Below are positions 47,931 to 57,552 of a stretch of 64,000 nucleotides of DNA, piece by piece. A model generated the notes under the pieces. The model worked only from the letters and a program-made list of their open reading frames with translations. It searched no databases and was not told the origin of the DNA. Source of the DNA: Luteibacter anthropi (GTDB lineage Bacteria; Pseudomonadota; Gammaproteobacteria; Xanthomonadales; Rhodanobacteraceae); the NCBI RefSeq assembly GCF_011759365.1, contig NZ_JAARLZ010000005.1, positions 1-64,000 on the forward strand. The letters are read 5' to 3'. Made by a program: the position numbers and the translations under genes. The stretch's first letter is position 1. Each line of letters begins with the position of its first letter.

Positions 47931-50900
47931 TGCTGGAACGCCTCGTCGCCCTATCCCTCAAGTACAAGGTGCTGGTGCTGATCGTCTTCATGGTGATCGG
48001 TTTCCTCGGCTTCCAGGCCGTACGCCGCCTGCCCATCGATGCCTTTCCCGACGTCACGCCCGTACAGGTCAACGTCTATACCGAAGCCCGCGGCCTCGCC
48101 GCCGAGGACGTGGAGCAATTGCTGACCACGCCGGTCGAATCGGCCCTGGCCGGCCTGCCCAAGGTCGAACAGATCCGCTCCGTCAGCCTGTTCGGCCTGT
48201 CGTATGTATCAGTGTATTTCGCCGACGACATGGATATCTATTTCGCCCGCCAGCTGGTGAACGAACGCCTGCAACAAGTCGGCGACCGGCTCCCGGCAGG
48301 CTATGGCAAGCCCGAGATGGGGCCGAACACTTCCGGCCTCGGCCAGGTGTTCTGGTACACCGTGGAGCGCGCCGACGAGAAGCTGAAGAATGCGCCCTCC
48401 GACATGGACCTGCGCACGTTGCAGGACTGGACGGTGCGGCTGATCCTTCGCACTGCACCCGGGGTCGACGACGTCACCTCCTGGGGCGGCCAGGAGAAGC
48501 AGTACCAGGTGAAGGTCGATCCGATGAAACTCATCGCCCACGACCTGTCGTTCAAGGATGTCATGCAGGCGCTGGAGAGCAACAACGCCCAGGTCGGCGG
48601 CAACTTCATCGACGTGGGGCGCGAGCAATACCTGGTTCGTGGCATCGGCCTCGTGCGCAACGCGCAGGACATCGGCGGCATCGTCCTCAAGACCGAAGAC
48701 GGCACCCCGATCTATGTCCGCGATGTCGCCAGCGTCATCGAGGCGGGCGCGCCGCGCACCGGCGCGGTCACCCGCGATGGCAAGGAAGTGGTGATGGGCC
48801 AGGCTCTGGCCCGCATCGGCGAGAACGCGCGCAGCGTGGTGGAGGCCGTAAAGGCGAAGCTCGCCACGGTCAAGCAGTCGCTGCCGAAGGGCGTCGAGGT
48901 CAAGCCGGTCTACGAACGCACCGAACTGGTCAACGCCGCCGTGGGCACGGCCGTACGGGCCCTGATCGAAGGCTCGATCCTCGTGGCCGTGGTGCTGTTC
49001 CTGTTTCTCGGTGAATTACGCAGCGCGCTCGTCGTGGTGGTGACCCTGCCGCTGGCGATGCTCATCGCCTTCATCTGCATGGACCAGGCCGGCCTCTCGG
49101 CCAACCTGATGTCCCTGGCGGGGCTCGCGATCGGCATCGGCATGATGGTGGACGGCGCGGTGGTCATGGTGGAAAACGCGTTCCGCATCATGGCCGAACG
49201 CAAGGCCCACGGCGAAGACGTGAACCGTACGGCCGCCGTGCTGGAAGCCGCGCGCGAGGTGGCCAACCCCATCGCCTTCGCCATCCTGATCATCATCGTG
49301 GTGTTCCTTCCCCTGTTCAGCCTGCAGGGTCTGGAAGGCAAGATGTTCAAGCCCATGGCCTTCAACATCAGCTTCGCCATGGCCGGCTCCCTCATTCTGT
49401 CGCTCACCCTGATCCCCGTGCTTGCCGCGCTGGTGCTGAAGCCCAAGGAAGAAAAGGACACCCGCCTGGTCGCGTGGCTCAAGCGCGGCTATGGCAGGCT
49501 GCTGGGCTGGTCGTTGTCGCATCGTCGCACCGTGATCGCCGTGGCGGGCGTCGCATTGCTGGGTTCGCTCGCGCTGTTTCCCTTCCTGGGCAAGGAATTC
49601 ATGCCCAACCTGCGCGAAGGCGCGATCATGTGGCGAATCACGTCGATCCCCTCGGCTTCGCTGGAGGAATCCATCGACCTGTCGCGGCAGGTCGCCGAGC
49701 GGATCAAGGCGAAGTTTCCCGAGGTGGATACCACGCTCGCCATGATCGGCCGCGCCGAAAAGGGGGAAACGGCGGATGTGAACTACATGGAGGTCTACAC
49801 CCCGCTGAAACCGAAGTCCGGCTGGCGTAGCGGGCAAACGCTGGAATCCATCGAGGCTGACATGCAGAAGGAACTGTCCGATGCGCTGCCCACCGCCGTG
49901 GTCAGCTACACCCAGCCTATCCAGATGCGCATCGAGGAACTGATCTCCGGCGTTCGTGCCACGCTCGCGCTGAAAATCTACGGCGACGACCTGGGCGAAC
50001 TGGACCGCCAGAGCAGCCGCATCAAGGACATCCTCAGCCAGGTACCCGGTGTGGCCGACCTGGCGCTGGAGGCCAATATCGGCAAGCCACAGCTGCGTAT
50101 CGAAGTGGATCGCGACGCCCTGGCACGCTACGGCCTGAATGCCGACGATGTGCTTGCGGTGGTTCGCAACGGTATCGGTGGCGAGGCCGTCAGCACCCTG
50201 CTGGATGGTATCCGTCGCTTCGACATGACCGTGCGCCTGGACGATGCGAACAAGGCCTCGCTCACCGCGATACGCCGCATCCCGATCCGCACCCCCACGG
50301 GTGCGCTGGTCCAGCTCGACCAGGTAGCGAAGGTCAGCGAGGCAGAAGGCTATTCGTTCATCCGCCGCGAATCGCTGCAACGCTACGCCGTGATCCAGAT
50401 GGATGTGCGTGGCCGCGACATCGACGGCTTCGTGCAGGAGGCCAACGAGCGCATCGCGAAAGCTGTCGCGCTGCCCACGGGCTACTACACCGAATGGGGT
50501 GGTGCTTTCGAGAACCAGCAGCGCGCGCTGAAGCGCCTGTCGCTGATCGTGCCGGCGACGATCTTCTTCATCTTCGTGCTGTTGTATACCGCGTTCAATT
50601 CGGTGCGCTACGCCGGCCTGATCCTTGCCAACGTACCTTTTGCCGTCATCGGTGGCATCGTTGGCCTGTTTCTCACCGGCCAGTATCTTTCGGTGCCGTC
50701 GGCCATCGGATTCATTGCGGTGTTCGGCGTGGCGATGCTCAATGGCATCGTGCTGGTGAGTTTCCTCAACGAGCAGCGGCAGGCCGGGCTGGGAGTACGC
50801 GACGCCGTGCTGAGGGGCACATCGTTACGCCTTCGCCCCGTGCTCATGACAGCCAGCGTGGCGATCCTCGGCCTCGTACCCATGCTGCTTTCCTCGGGCG

Positions 50901-51058
50901 TGGGCGCCGAAACCCAGCGACCGCTGGCGACCGTGGTGGTAGGTGGCCTGATCACCTCCACCCTGCTCACCCTGGTGCTGTTGCCAGTGCTGTACGACTG
51001 GATGGAGCGACGCCGGGAAGAAACTCAGTCGCCCAGCCGGAAGGCAAATCCGAAGTAG
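47930..51058 (+). CDS. czcA: Heavy-metal RND efflux inner-membrane pump, CzcA/CusA family
   Basis: Proton-driven metal/proton antiporter of 1042 residues with twelve TM helices and two large periplasmic loops. The HME-RND signature in TM4 reads GIGMMVDGAVVMVEN with Asp408 and Glu415. The third acidic residue of the CzcA triad (Asp402 in DFG) is Gly here, so the protein may be closer to HelA/CusA or another HME subgroup and its metal cannot be assigned. It starts at ATG 47930 overlapping the czcB stop and ends overlapping the converging methyltransferase gene by 34 bases. Confidence 0.92.
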   Translation: MLERLVALSLKYKVLVLIVFMVIGFLGFQAVRRLPIDAFPDVTPVQVNVYTEARGLAAEDVEQLLTTPVESALAGLPKVEQIRSVSLFGLSYVSVYFADDMDIYFARQLVNERLQQVGDRLPAGYGKPEMGPNTSGLGQVFWYTVERADEKLKNAPSDMDLRTLQDWTVRLILRTAPGVDDVTSWGGQEKQYQVKVDPMKLIAHDLSFKDVMQALESNNAQVGGNFIDVGREQYLVRGIGLVRNAQDIGGIVLKTEDGTPIYVRDVASVIEAGAPRTGAVTRDGKEVVMGQALARIGENARSVVEAVKAKLATVKQSLPKGVEVKPVYERTELVNAAVGTAVRALIEGSILVAVVLFLFLGELRSALVVVVTLPLAMLIAFICMDQAGLSANLMSLAGLAIGIGMMVDGAVVMVENAFRIMAERKAHGEDVNRTAAVLEAAREVANPIAFAILIIIVVFLPLFSLQGLEGKMFKPMAFNISFAMAGSLILSLTLIPVLAALVLKPKEEKDTRLVAWLKRGYGRLLGWSLSHRRTVIAVAGVALLGSLALFPFLGKEFMPNLREGAIMWRITSIPSASLEESIDLSRQVAERIKAKFPEVDTTLAMIGRAEKGETADVNYMEVYTPLKPKSGWRSGQTLESIEADMQKELSDALPTAVVSYTQPIQMRIEELISGVRATLALKIYGDDLGELDRQSSRIKDILSQVPGVADLALEANIGKPQLRIEVDRDALARYGLNADDVLAVVRNGIGGEAVSTLLDGIRRFDMTVRLDDANKASLTAIRRIPIRTPTGALVQLDQVAKVSEAEGYSFIRRESLQRYAVIQMDVRGRDIDGFVQEANERIAKAVALPTGYYTEWGGAFENQQRALKRLSLIVPATIFFIFVLLYTAFNSVRYAGLILANVPFAVIGGIVGLFLTGQYLSVPSAIGFIAVFGVAMLNGIVLVSFLNEQRQAGLGVRDAVLRGTSLRLRPVLMTASVAILGLVPMLLSSGVGAETQRPLATVVVGGLITSTLLTLVLLPVLYDWMERRREETQSPSRKANPK

Positions 51059-51849
51059 CGATCCAGCGACAGCTCCGGATGAAACGGCACCGTGCAGTGC
51101 CGCTGGGGATTCTCCCAGCGGTCCAGCAGGCGATAGCCCAGTGCTGCCAGGCCGCCGAGGAATTCCCGCTCGGCGGTCACCCGGTACGGGCAGCAGGCTA
51201 CGCCGATGTTCTGCACCGTGAAATACGACTCGCGCATGTGGACCGGCACGGAATTGAGCAGCAGGAAGCGCGGCTTGCGCGGTAAAGCCTCCAATGCCCC
51301 GGCCAGGGTGATCCGGAGATATTGCAGCGAACCGGCGGCGAACAGGATGTCACAGCCGGACGCTTCGCTCATGTCATCGGCGAACGCCAGGCGACGAAAC
51401 GCATCGTGCTCATCGGCCCAGCGACGTCCCGCCGCATTCACGGCGGGTACGTCGAGCACGGTCCAGCGAAGCGCCTGCGGATAATCGAGATACTTGCGGT
51501 AAGCGTAGTAGGCGATGCCGATATGGCCGCCTATGTCGAACACCGTGGAGGCGCCTTCGCCAAAGAAACGACCCAACCAGTGGATCATCGGATAATCGTT
51601 GATGAAGACCCGCCGCGTGCGCTCGCGGTAGAGATCCGCCGAACCGTCGTTGTCGTAGCCGCTGGTACGCGACGGCGGAATACTCGCCTGCGCTTCGTCG
51701 AAGCTGGCGAATACGCCGCGATAGATATGATGGGTGAGTGCCGTATGCGCGAAAAAGCGACGCGCATAGCGGGCTTCCTGCCATGCCCTCACGAAGGGAA
51801 TGCGGCTGGACGTGCCCTGCCAGACGGGCGTGGCGACCTGGGCGTTCAT
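51025..51849 (-). CDS. Methyltransferase-like protein, TIGR04325 type
   Basis: A 274-residue protein with a Rossmann-like STVFDIGGHIGIAYYAYRKYL motif and later RWTVLDVPAVNAAGRRW, LAFADDMSEASGCDILFAAGSLQYL, the pattern of TIGR04325 putative methyltransferases found in surface-polysaccharide and small-molecule clusters. The start ATG 51849 has GGGAG at five bases; ATG 51861 is an alternative. Its 3' end lies antisense to the last 34 bases of czcA. The nearby glycan cluster at 55-61 kb is a plausible context, but it is transcribed separately. Confidence 0.75.
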   Translation of the reverse strand: MNAQVATPVWQGTSSRIPFVRAWQEARYARRFFAHTALTHHIYRGVFASFDEAQASIPPSRTSGYDNDGSADLYRERTRRVFINDYPMIHWLGRFFGEGASTVFDIGGHIGIAYYAYRKYLDYPQALRWTVLDVPAVNAAGRRWADEHDAFRRLAFADDMSEASGCDILFAAGSLQYLRITLAGALEALPRKPRFLLLNSVPVHMRESYFTVQNIGVACCPYRVTAEREFLGGLAALGYRLLDRWENPQRHCTVPFHPELSLDRYFGFAFRLGD

Positions 51850-51943
51850 GGCGACTCCCATGCGACGGTGAACGAATCATGCGCCGGTTCGTGCGCCGGC
51901 GCCCATAGGCCGGAGGGCCAGTCCGCCCGGCCGAAGGTCGCGG

Positions 51944-54226
51944 TTACAGCATCGTTTCGATCCGTTCCAGCAGAGCATGCAGTGCGTCGACATCGGCCTT
52001 GGGCGAGCGCAACAGCGCCTCCAGTTCGTCCAATGCCTCGGCTACATCGGTTACCCCGCAGATCAGCGCGCCACCGCGCATGCGATGCGCCGCACGGGAG
52101 GCATCGGCCCGCTCGCCTTGATCGAGGGCCCTCCGGATATGTTGCAGATCAGCGCGTGATTCCACCCGGAACGTCTCCCGGGCCTGCCCGATATCGAAGG
52201 GGTCCGAGAGTGCCCTGCGCAAGGCCGGAAGGTCCAGCGGTTTGCCCAGCACGACATCGATGCCCGCCGCCTCGCAACGTCGCACGTGTTCCTCGCCGGT
52301 ATTCGCGGAAATGGCCACGAGCTTCACCGGCCCGGTGTGGTCACGCCCTTCGATGGCGCGCAGTTCACGCGCTACGTCGTAGCCGGGCATGTCGGGCAGC
52401 TCGCAATCGAGTAGCACGGCCTCGATATCGCCCATGCCGAACCGGTCGATTGCTTCCCGACCGTCGCCGGCAGTGGCCACTTCATAGCCCAGGTGGCGAA
52501 GCTGGGCGGCCAGCACCTGTCGGTTGGCCGGGTGATCCTCGACCAGCAGCACCATGCCCTCGCCGGCCGCCTCATCGTCACCGTGCCATGCATCTTCCTC
52601 GCCGTCTTCCGCCGGCACGAGGCTGGTCGGCAGAATGAGGCGAACGGTGGTCCCCACGCCAACCGCACTGGTCAGTTCCAGCGTACCGCCGAGCTGGCTG
52701 ACGATATCCCGGCAGACCGCAAGCCCCAGGCCCGCACCACCCAGACGCCGCGAGCGGGCGCCGTGAGCCTGTCCGAAGGCCTTGAACACCGTGCGCTGCA
52801 TCGCATCGGGAATGCCTTCGCCGCTATCGGATACCTCGACATAGAGCCTTCGGACGTGGTCCGACGCGGTGCCACCGTCGTCCTGCCAGAGGGAAACACC
52901 CACGTGACCCTTCGTGGTGAACTTGACGGCATTTCCTACGAGGTTGTCCAGCACCTGGCGCAAGCGTGCGCTGTCCAGCAGCAGCCAGGGCAGCGGGCCA
53001 AGAGGCAGTTGCAACCGGGTTTTGACGCCTTTGCCTTCCAGCGCGACATGATGCGAATGCAGCACCTCCCGGGCCACCGCATAGGCGTCGCACGCGTCGA
53101 GGTCAGGTGTGAAACCGGCGGATTCGTTGCGGGCAAAATCCAGTGCATTGCGCAGCATGTCCTGGAGATTGCGGCTGCTCGACGCGGCAATGGCCATGAG
53201 GTCGCGCTGGGGGCCGTCGAGCGAGGTGCGCCCGAGCAGGTCGATGGATGAGGTGACGGCATTCACCGCATTGCGTACTTCGTGGCTCACCACCGCCAGC
53301 AGCATGGTCTTCTGCTTTTCGCTGCGTTTCGATATCAGCTGGGCACGACGCATCCAGTACAACGAAAAAAGCAGCAGGCCCGCGCCGATGAGAAGCTGCG
53401 TACGGTAGATGGCGATGATCTGCGCGAGCGTCGGCGCGCGCAGGTATACCGTCTGCAGCCAGCGTTCGACGATCCGCTTGTTTTCGCCGTCTCCGATGCC
53501 TTCCAGCGCCCCTTGCACCAGGGCCAGCAACTCGGGCTGGTCGGCGCGTACGGCCACCCGCACCGTGATCGGCATTTCCGGTACGTCGCCGGCCACATGC
53601 AGGGTGAGCGGATAGTCTCGCCGGATGATCGGATAGTAGGAAACATCCACACCTACCGCCGCATAGGCGATGCCGCTCTCCACCGCTGCCAGCACCTGGA
53701 CGATATCGTCCAGCGGCACGCGTTGTATCTCCGGATGTTCGCGGCGAAGCCATTCCTCATAGGCACCACCTTTGCGGAACGCCACGGTTCGCCCTTTCAA
53801 TGCGTATAAATCGAGCTTTTCGGGGCCGACCGTACGCGAAATGATCAGCGTGCGACCCACGTAGAACGGCGTGGACAGGATGACGCCAGGGCCTGCATCG
53901 GCCGTGAGCAGGCGATCCGACAGCGATGGCAGCACATCGGCGCGCCCGTCACGAAACGCCTTGACCGCCTCTACCCAGGATTTGACCTTGAAGGTCTCGA
54001 ACTTCACGCCGGTGTTGCGCGAGGCCAGCTTGAGATATTCGGTGACCAGCGGGTTGGCTTCGCCCCCCGCCACCTCCCCACCAAGCTGGTCGTCCAGCAC
54101 CACCTCCACTGCCGGATGGGCAGCAGCCCAGCGTTTCACGGCCGCTTCGTCAGGAGGTGCCGTCGTGGCGGCGGCACATGCCACGCAGACCATCATCAAC
54201 AACGCCATCCTGGCGACAAAGGCCAT
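51944..54226 (-). CDS. Hybrid sensor kinase with periplasmic solute-binding domain, receiver and HPt (BvgS/EvgS-like)
   Basis: A 760-residue inner-membrane phosphorelay kinase. Order: signal/anchor (1-20), one SBP_bac_3-type periplasmic domain (35-262), TM helix (275-292), HisKA with His315 in AVVSHEVRNAVNAVTS, HATPase with NLVGNAVKFTTKG and GAGLGLAVCRDIVSQLGG, receiver with LLVEDHPANRQVL and Asp in LLDCELPDMPGYD, and C-terminal HPt with AHRMRGGALICGV. It lacks the second solute-binding domain and PAS of BvgS. The gene follows the RcsB-like regulator with an overlapping TGATG, so the two form a BvgAS-type pair. A GTG three bases upstream is an alternative start. Confidence 0.92.
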   Translation of the reverse strand: MAFVARMALLMMVCVACAAATTAPPDEAAVKRWAAAHPAVEVVLDDQLGGEVAGGEANPLVTEYLKLASRNTGVKFETFKVKSWVEAVKAFRDGRADVLPSLSDRLLTADAGPGVILSTPFYVGRTLIISRTVGPEKLDLYALKGRTVAFRKGGAYEEWLRREHPEIQRVPLDDIVQVLAAVESGIAYAAVGVDVSYYPIIRRDYPLTLHVAGDVPEMPITVRVAVRADQPELLALVQGALEGIGDGENKRIVERWLQTVYLRAPTLAQIIAIYRTQLLIGAGLLLFSLYWMRRAQLISKRSEKQKTMLLAVVSHEVRNAVNAVTSSIDLLGRTSLDGPQRDLMAIAASSSRNLQDMLRNALDFARNESAGFTPDLDACDAYAVAREVLHSHHVALEGKGVKTRLQLPLGPLPWLLLDSARLRQVLDNLVGNAVKFTTKGHVGVSLWQDDGGTASDHVRRLYVEVSDSGEGIPDAMQRTVFKAFGQAHGARSRRLGGAGLGLAVCRDIVSQLGGTLELTSAVGVGTTVRLILPTSLVPAEDGEEDAWHGDDEAAGEGMVLLVEDHPANRQVLAAQLRHLGYEVATAGDGREAIDRFGMGDIEAVLLDCELPDMPGYDVARELRAIEGRDHTGPVKLVAISANTGEEHVRRCEAAGIDVVLGKPLDLPALRRALSDPFDIGQARETFRVESRADLQHIRRALDQGERADASRAAHRMRGGALICGVTDVAEALDELEALLRSPKADVDALHALLERIETML

Positions 54227-54873
54227 CACGACCGCCCGATGCTCTCGAAGTGGGGAATGAGTGCCCTGAGCAGTTCAACGTCGTTCTTGACACCGAGCTT
54301 GCTCTGCACCGAGGTCTTCTGCGAGCTGACCGTCTTGACGCTCTTGTTGAGCATTTCGGCGATTTCCTTGATCAGCTTGCCTTCGGCGATGTACCGGGCC
54401 ACTTCATACTCCTTGGGCGAGAGCAAGGCGATGGCCGGCAGTTTCTTGCTTACGGTCTGCGTATAGGCGAGGTACTGCTCACCCTTGTGGACTTCCTTGA
54501 TGCCCCGGATGATTTCTTCAGGCTCGCGGCTCTTGGCAACAAAACCGCTCGCACCGGCATTGATGAGGTTGCCGACCATGACGCCATCGTCGTACGCGGA
54601 AACGATGAGGATCTTGAGCGATGGATAAGCCGCGACCAGTTGCTTGACCAGCGCCAGGCCGTCCATGTCGCCATGACCGAGCGAATAATCGATGAGTGCC
54701 ACATCCACGGGCATGGACTTCAGCATGTTGCGAAAGGCCACGCTGCTGCCATAGCTGCCGACAAGTACGATTTCCGGTGCCTTGGCAAGCTCCGCTTCGA
54801 GCCCCTTGCGCACGAGCGCATGGTCGTCGAGCAAAGCCACGCGCAGGGAGCCGATGGCAGATCGCGTGGGCAT
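54226..54873 (-). CDS. RcsB/BvgA-like response regulator (LuxR HTH)
   Basis: Response regulator of 215 residues with receiver (VALLDDHALVRKGLE; Asp62 in ALIDYSLGHGDMDG; Lys in FVAKSREPEE) and LuxR-type HTH (LSPKEYEVARYIAEGKLIKEIAE, then KTVSSQKTSVQSKL). It is the output of the overlapping hybrid kinase. It is divergent from the glycan cluster across about 255 bp and may regulate it. The start is uncertain: ATG 54873 gives normal family length, ATG 54900 and GTG 54918 are upstream alternatives; none has a clear Shine-Dalgarno sequence. Confidence 0.88.
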   Translation of the reverse strand: MPTRSAIGSLRVALLDDHALVRKGLEAELAKAPEIVLVGSYGSSVAFRNMLKSMPVDVALIDYSLGHGDMDGLALVKQLVAAYPSLKILIVSAYDDGVMVGNLINAGASGFVAKSREPEEIIRGIKEVHKGEQYLAYTQTVSKKLPAIALLSPKEYEVARYIAEGKLIKEIAEMLNKSVKTVSSQKTSVQSKLGVKNDVELLRALIPHFESIGRS

Positions 54874-55128
54874 GGGAATATCGCATAACAGGTTGAACAT
54901 CGAGGACCCGGCCCTCACTGGCAGGCCCGTGAACCTTATCGCGGCACCGCAGCGTTGTAAACGTCAATTCTACGTTGGGCCGTCCATACCTCTATCTTTT
55001 GGTGGCGCCCGGGTATCGGCCATTCGGCCAGCGCCATAAGCGCTACAGGCACGGGCAGGGTGCGTTGATACGCTTTATCCGAGCCGAAGAGGCCCGACAA
55101 AAGCCAACCCAAGGGGCAGGACCCGCGC

Positions 55129-56490
55129 ATGGACACAGCAAGCCGCCGGACCGAAAGCGGCGTAGCGGCACACGCGCCGCCCGCCGGATCGCAACCTTAT
55201 GTTGCCGAATATCCCCGTGCGCTGGAAACCGCGCGTATCGGTATCGTCGGCCTTGGCTATGTCGGCCTTCCGCTGGCCGTGGAATTCGGCAAGCGCTACG
55301 CAACCCTCGGTTTCGACATCAATAATGCCCGCATCGACGAACTGCGCGGTGGGCATGACAGCACGCTCGAGGTGGAAGCCGATGAACTGGCCACCTCTTC
55401 AAAGCTGCGCTTTTCCTCAGGATCGGATGATCTGGCGACCTGTGACGTCTATATCGTCACCGTGCCCACGCCCATCGACGACGCCAAGCGCCCCGATCTT
55501 CAGCCATTGATCCGGGCCAGCCAGGCCATCGGCCGGGTACTGAAAGCCGGCGACATCGTCGTATACGAATCCACCGTATATCCCGGCTGCACCGAGGAAG
55601 TCTGCGTCCCTATCCTCGAACGCGAATCAGGGCTGGTGTTCAACCGCGACTTCTTCGCCGGCTACAGCCCCGAGCGTATCAACCCGGGCGATCGCGAGCA
55701 TCGCGTGACCGGCATTCTCAAGGTCACCTCCGGCTCCACGCCTGAAGCGGCCGACTTCATCGACCGCCTGTATCGCTCGATCATCGTCGCAGGCACGCAC
55801 CGGGCCAGCTCGATCAAGGTGGCCGAAGCGGCCAAGGTCATCGAGAACACCCAGCGCGATCTCAACATCGCCCTGGTCAACGACCTGGCCATCCTGTTCA
55901 ACCGGCTGGGCATCGACACGCTCGAAGTGCTGGAGGCCGCCGGTACGAAGTGGAATTTCCTGCCCTTCCGGCCCGGCCTCGTCGGCGGCCACTGCATCAG
56001 CGTCGATCCCTATTACCTCACCCACAAGGCGCAACAGGTAGGCCACCACCCGGACGTGATCCTGGCGGGCCGTCGCACGAACGACGGCATGGGTTCCTAT
56101 GTGGCCAGCGAGGTCGTGCGCCTCATGGTGCGCAAGGGCATCAACCCGGTGTCCGCCCGTGTGCTCGTGCTGGGCCTCGCATTCAAGGAAAACTGCCCTG
56201 ACCTGCGCAATACCCGCGTCGTGGACATCATTGGCGCGCTGGAAGGTTACGGGGTGTCGGTGGACGTGCACGACCCCTGGGTTCACGCGGCTGAAGCCGT
56301 TCACGAATACGGTATCGAACCGGTCGAATCACCCGGGGTGGGTAGCTACGACGCGGTGATCGTGGCGGTGGGACACCGGCAGTTCGTGGCGCTGGGGGCC
56401 GAGGGCATCCGCGCCTTCGGCAAGCCGGCCTGCCTGCTTTACGACGTGAAGTACGTCCTGCCGCGTCATGCGGTGGACGGCCGGCTCTGA
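55129..56490 (+). CDS. Nucleotide-sugar dehydrogenase, WbpO/TviB (UDP-HexNAc 6-dehydrogenase) type
   Basis: NAD-dependent oxidation of a UDP-hexosamine (UDP-GlcNAc or UDP-GalNAc) to the uronic acid, for surface glycan. The 453-residue protein has IGIVGLGYVGLPLAVEFG near 37, YESTVYPGCTEE, ENTQRDLNIALVNDLA and the catalytic Cys in GGHCISVDPYYLTHKA. RLGIDTLEVLEAAGTKWNF is the UDP-HexNAc-type rather than UDP-glucose-type block. It heads a four-gene glycan cluster. The first 30 residues are poorly conserved, so a later start is possible. Confidence 0.9.
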   Translation: MDTASRRTESGVAAHAPPAGSQPYVAEYPRALETARIGIVGLGYVGLPLAVEFGKRYATLGFDINNARIDELRGGHDSTLEVEADELATSSKLRFSSGSDDLATCDVYIVTVPTPIDDAKRPDLQPLIRASQAIGRVLKAGDIVVYESTVYPGCTEEVCVPILERESGLVFNRDFFAGYSPERINPGDREHRVTGILKVTSGSTPEAADFIDRLYRSIIVAGTHRASSIKVAEAAKVIENTQRDLNIALVNDLAILFNRLGIDTLEVLEAAGTKWNFLPFRPGLVGGHCISVDPYYLTHKAQQVGHHPDVILAGRRTNDGMGSYVASEVVRLMVRKGINPVSARVLVLGLAFKENCPDLRNTRVVDIIGALEGYGVSVDVHDPWVHAAEAVHEYGIEPVESPGVGSYDAVIVAVGHRQFVALGAEGIRAFGKPACLLYDVKYVLPRHAVDGRL

Positions 56491-56502
56491 GACGATCGCG
56501 CC

Positions 56503-57513
56503 ATGAAAGTGCTGGTAACCGGTACCGCAGGCTTCATCGGATCGCATGTCGCGATGCGACTGCTTGAGCGCGGCGACGAGGTGGTGGGCATCGACTGTCT
56601 TTCGGACTACTACGACGTGGGACTGAAGAAGGCCCGTCTTGCGCGGTTCGCGGCGCATCCGGGCTATACCCATATCCACGCCGACCTGGCGGATCGGGCG
56701 GCCGTCGAGGACGTCTTCTCCCGGCACCGCCCGCAACGGGTGGTGAACCTTGCCGCGCAGGCCGGTGTTCGCTATGCGGCAAAAAACCCGCACGTATATA
56801 TCGCCAGCAATGTCACCGGCTTCCTGCATGTGCTGGAAGGTTGCCGCCACCACAACGTGGAGCACCTGGTATTCGCTTCCACCAGTTCGGTCTATGGCGC
56901 CGATACCGCCATGCCGTTCTCGGAGGCCCAGCCCACGGAACATCCGCTGACGCTCTACGCCGCATCGAAGAAAGCCAACGAACAGATGGCGCACAGCTAC
57001 GCGCATCTGTACGGCCTGCCCTGCACCGGCCTGCGCTTCTTCACCGTCTATGGCCCATGGGGCCGGCCCGACATGGCCTTGTTTCTGTTTACGAAGGCGA
57101 TTCTCGCCGGTGAAGCCATACCCGTGTTCAACCACGGCCAGCACAAGCGCAGCTTTACCTACGTGGACGACATCGTGGAAGGCGTGCTGCGCACCCTCGA
57201 CCGCGTGCCCACGCGCAATGCCGACTGGCTGGGCGACCGGCCCGACCCGGGTTCGAGCGGCGTGGGCCCCTTCCGGCTCTACAACATTGGCAACGAAACG
57301 CCGGTGGATTTGCTGCACTACATCAACGTGCTCGAAGAATGCCTGGATCGCAAGGCCCGTCTGGAAATGTTGCCCTTGCAGGCCGGTGACGTCCCCGACA
57401 CCGAGGCCAACGTGACGGCGCTCCGGAATGACACGGGCTATGCCCCGAAGGTCGACGTACGCGAAGGAGTGAAGCGTTTCGTCGACTGGTATCGCGAGTA
57501 CTACGCCGCCTGA
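56503..57513 (+). CDS. NAD-dependent nucleotide-sugar epimerase (UDP-uronate 4-epimerase-like)
   Basis: A 336-residue extended SDR: VTGTAGFIGSHVAMRLLERG, IDCLSDYYDVGLKKARL, ASTSSVYG, active-site YAASKKANE (YxxxK), and RSFTYVDDIVEGV. The SDYYD region and the VNLAAQAGVRYA block are those of CapI/LspL-type UDP-glucuronate 4-epimerases. It starts 13 bases after the dehydrogenase gene, and together they would make an epimerised uronic-acid sugar nucleotide. Confidence 0.9.
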   Translation: MKVLVTGTAGFIGSHVAMRLLERGDEVVGIDCLSDYYDVGLKKARLARFAAHPGYTHIHADLADRAAVEDVFSRHRPQRVVNLAAQAGVRYAAKNPHVYIASNVTGFLHVLEGCRHHNVEHLVFASTSSVYGADTAMPFSEAQPTEHPLTLYAASKKANEQMAHSYAHLYGLPCTGLRFFTVYGPWGRPDMALFLFTKAILAGEAIPVFNHGQHKRSFTYVDDIVEGVLRTLDRVPTRNADWLGDRPDPGSSGVGPFRLYNIGNETPVDLLHYINVLEECLDRKARLEMLPLQAGDVPDTEANVTALRNDTGYAPKVDVREGVKRFVDWYREYYAA

Positions 57514-57552
57514 CCCTTTCCGCGACGACGCACGTTTCAAGGAGACGCGTAC

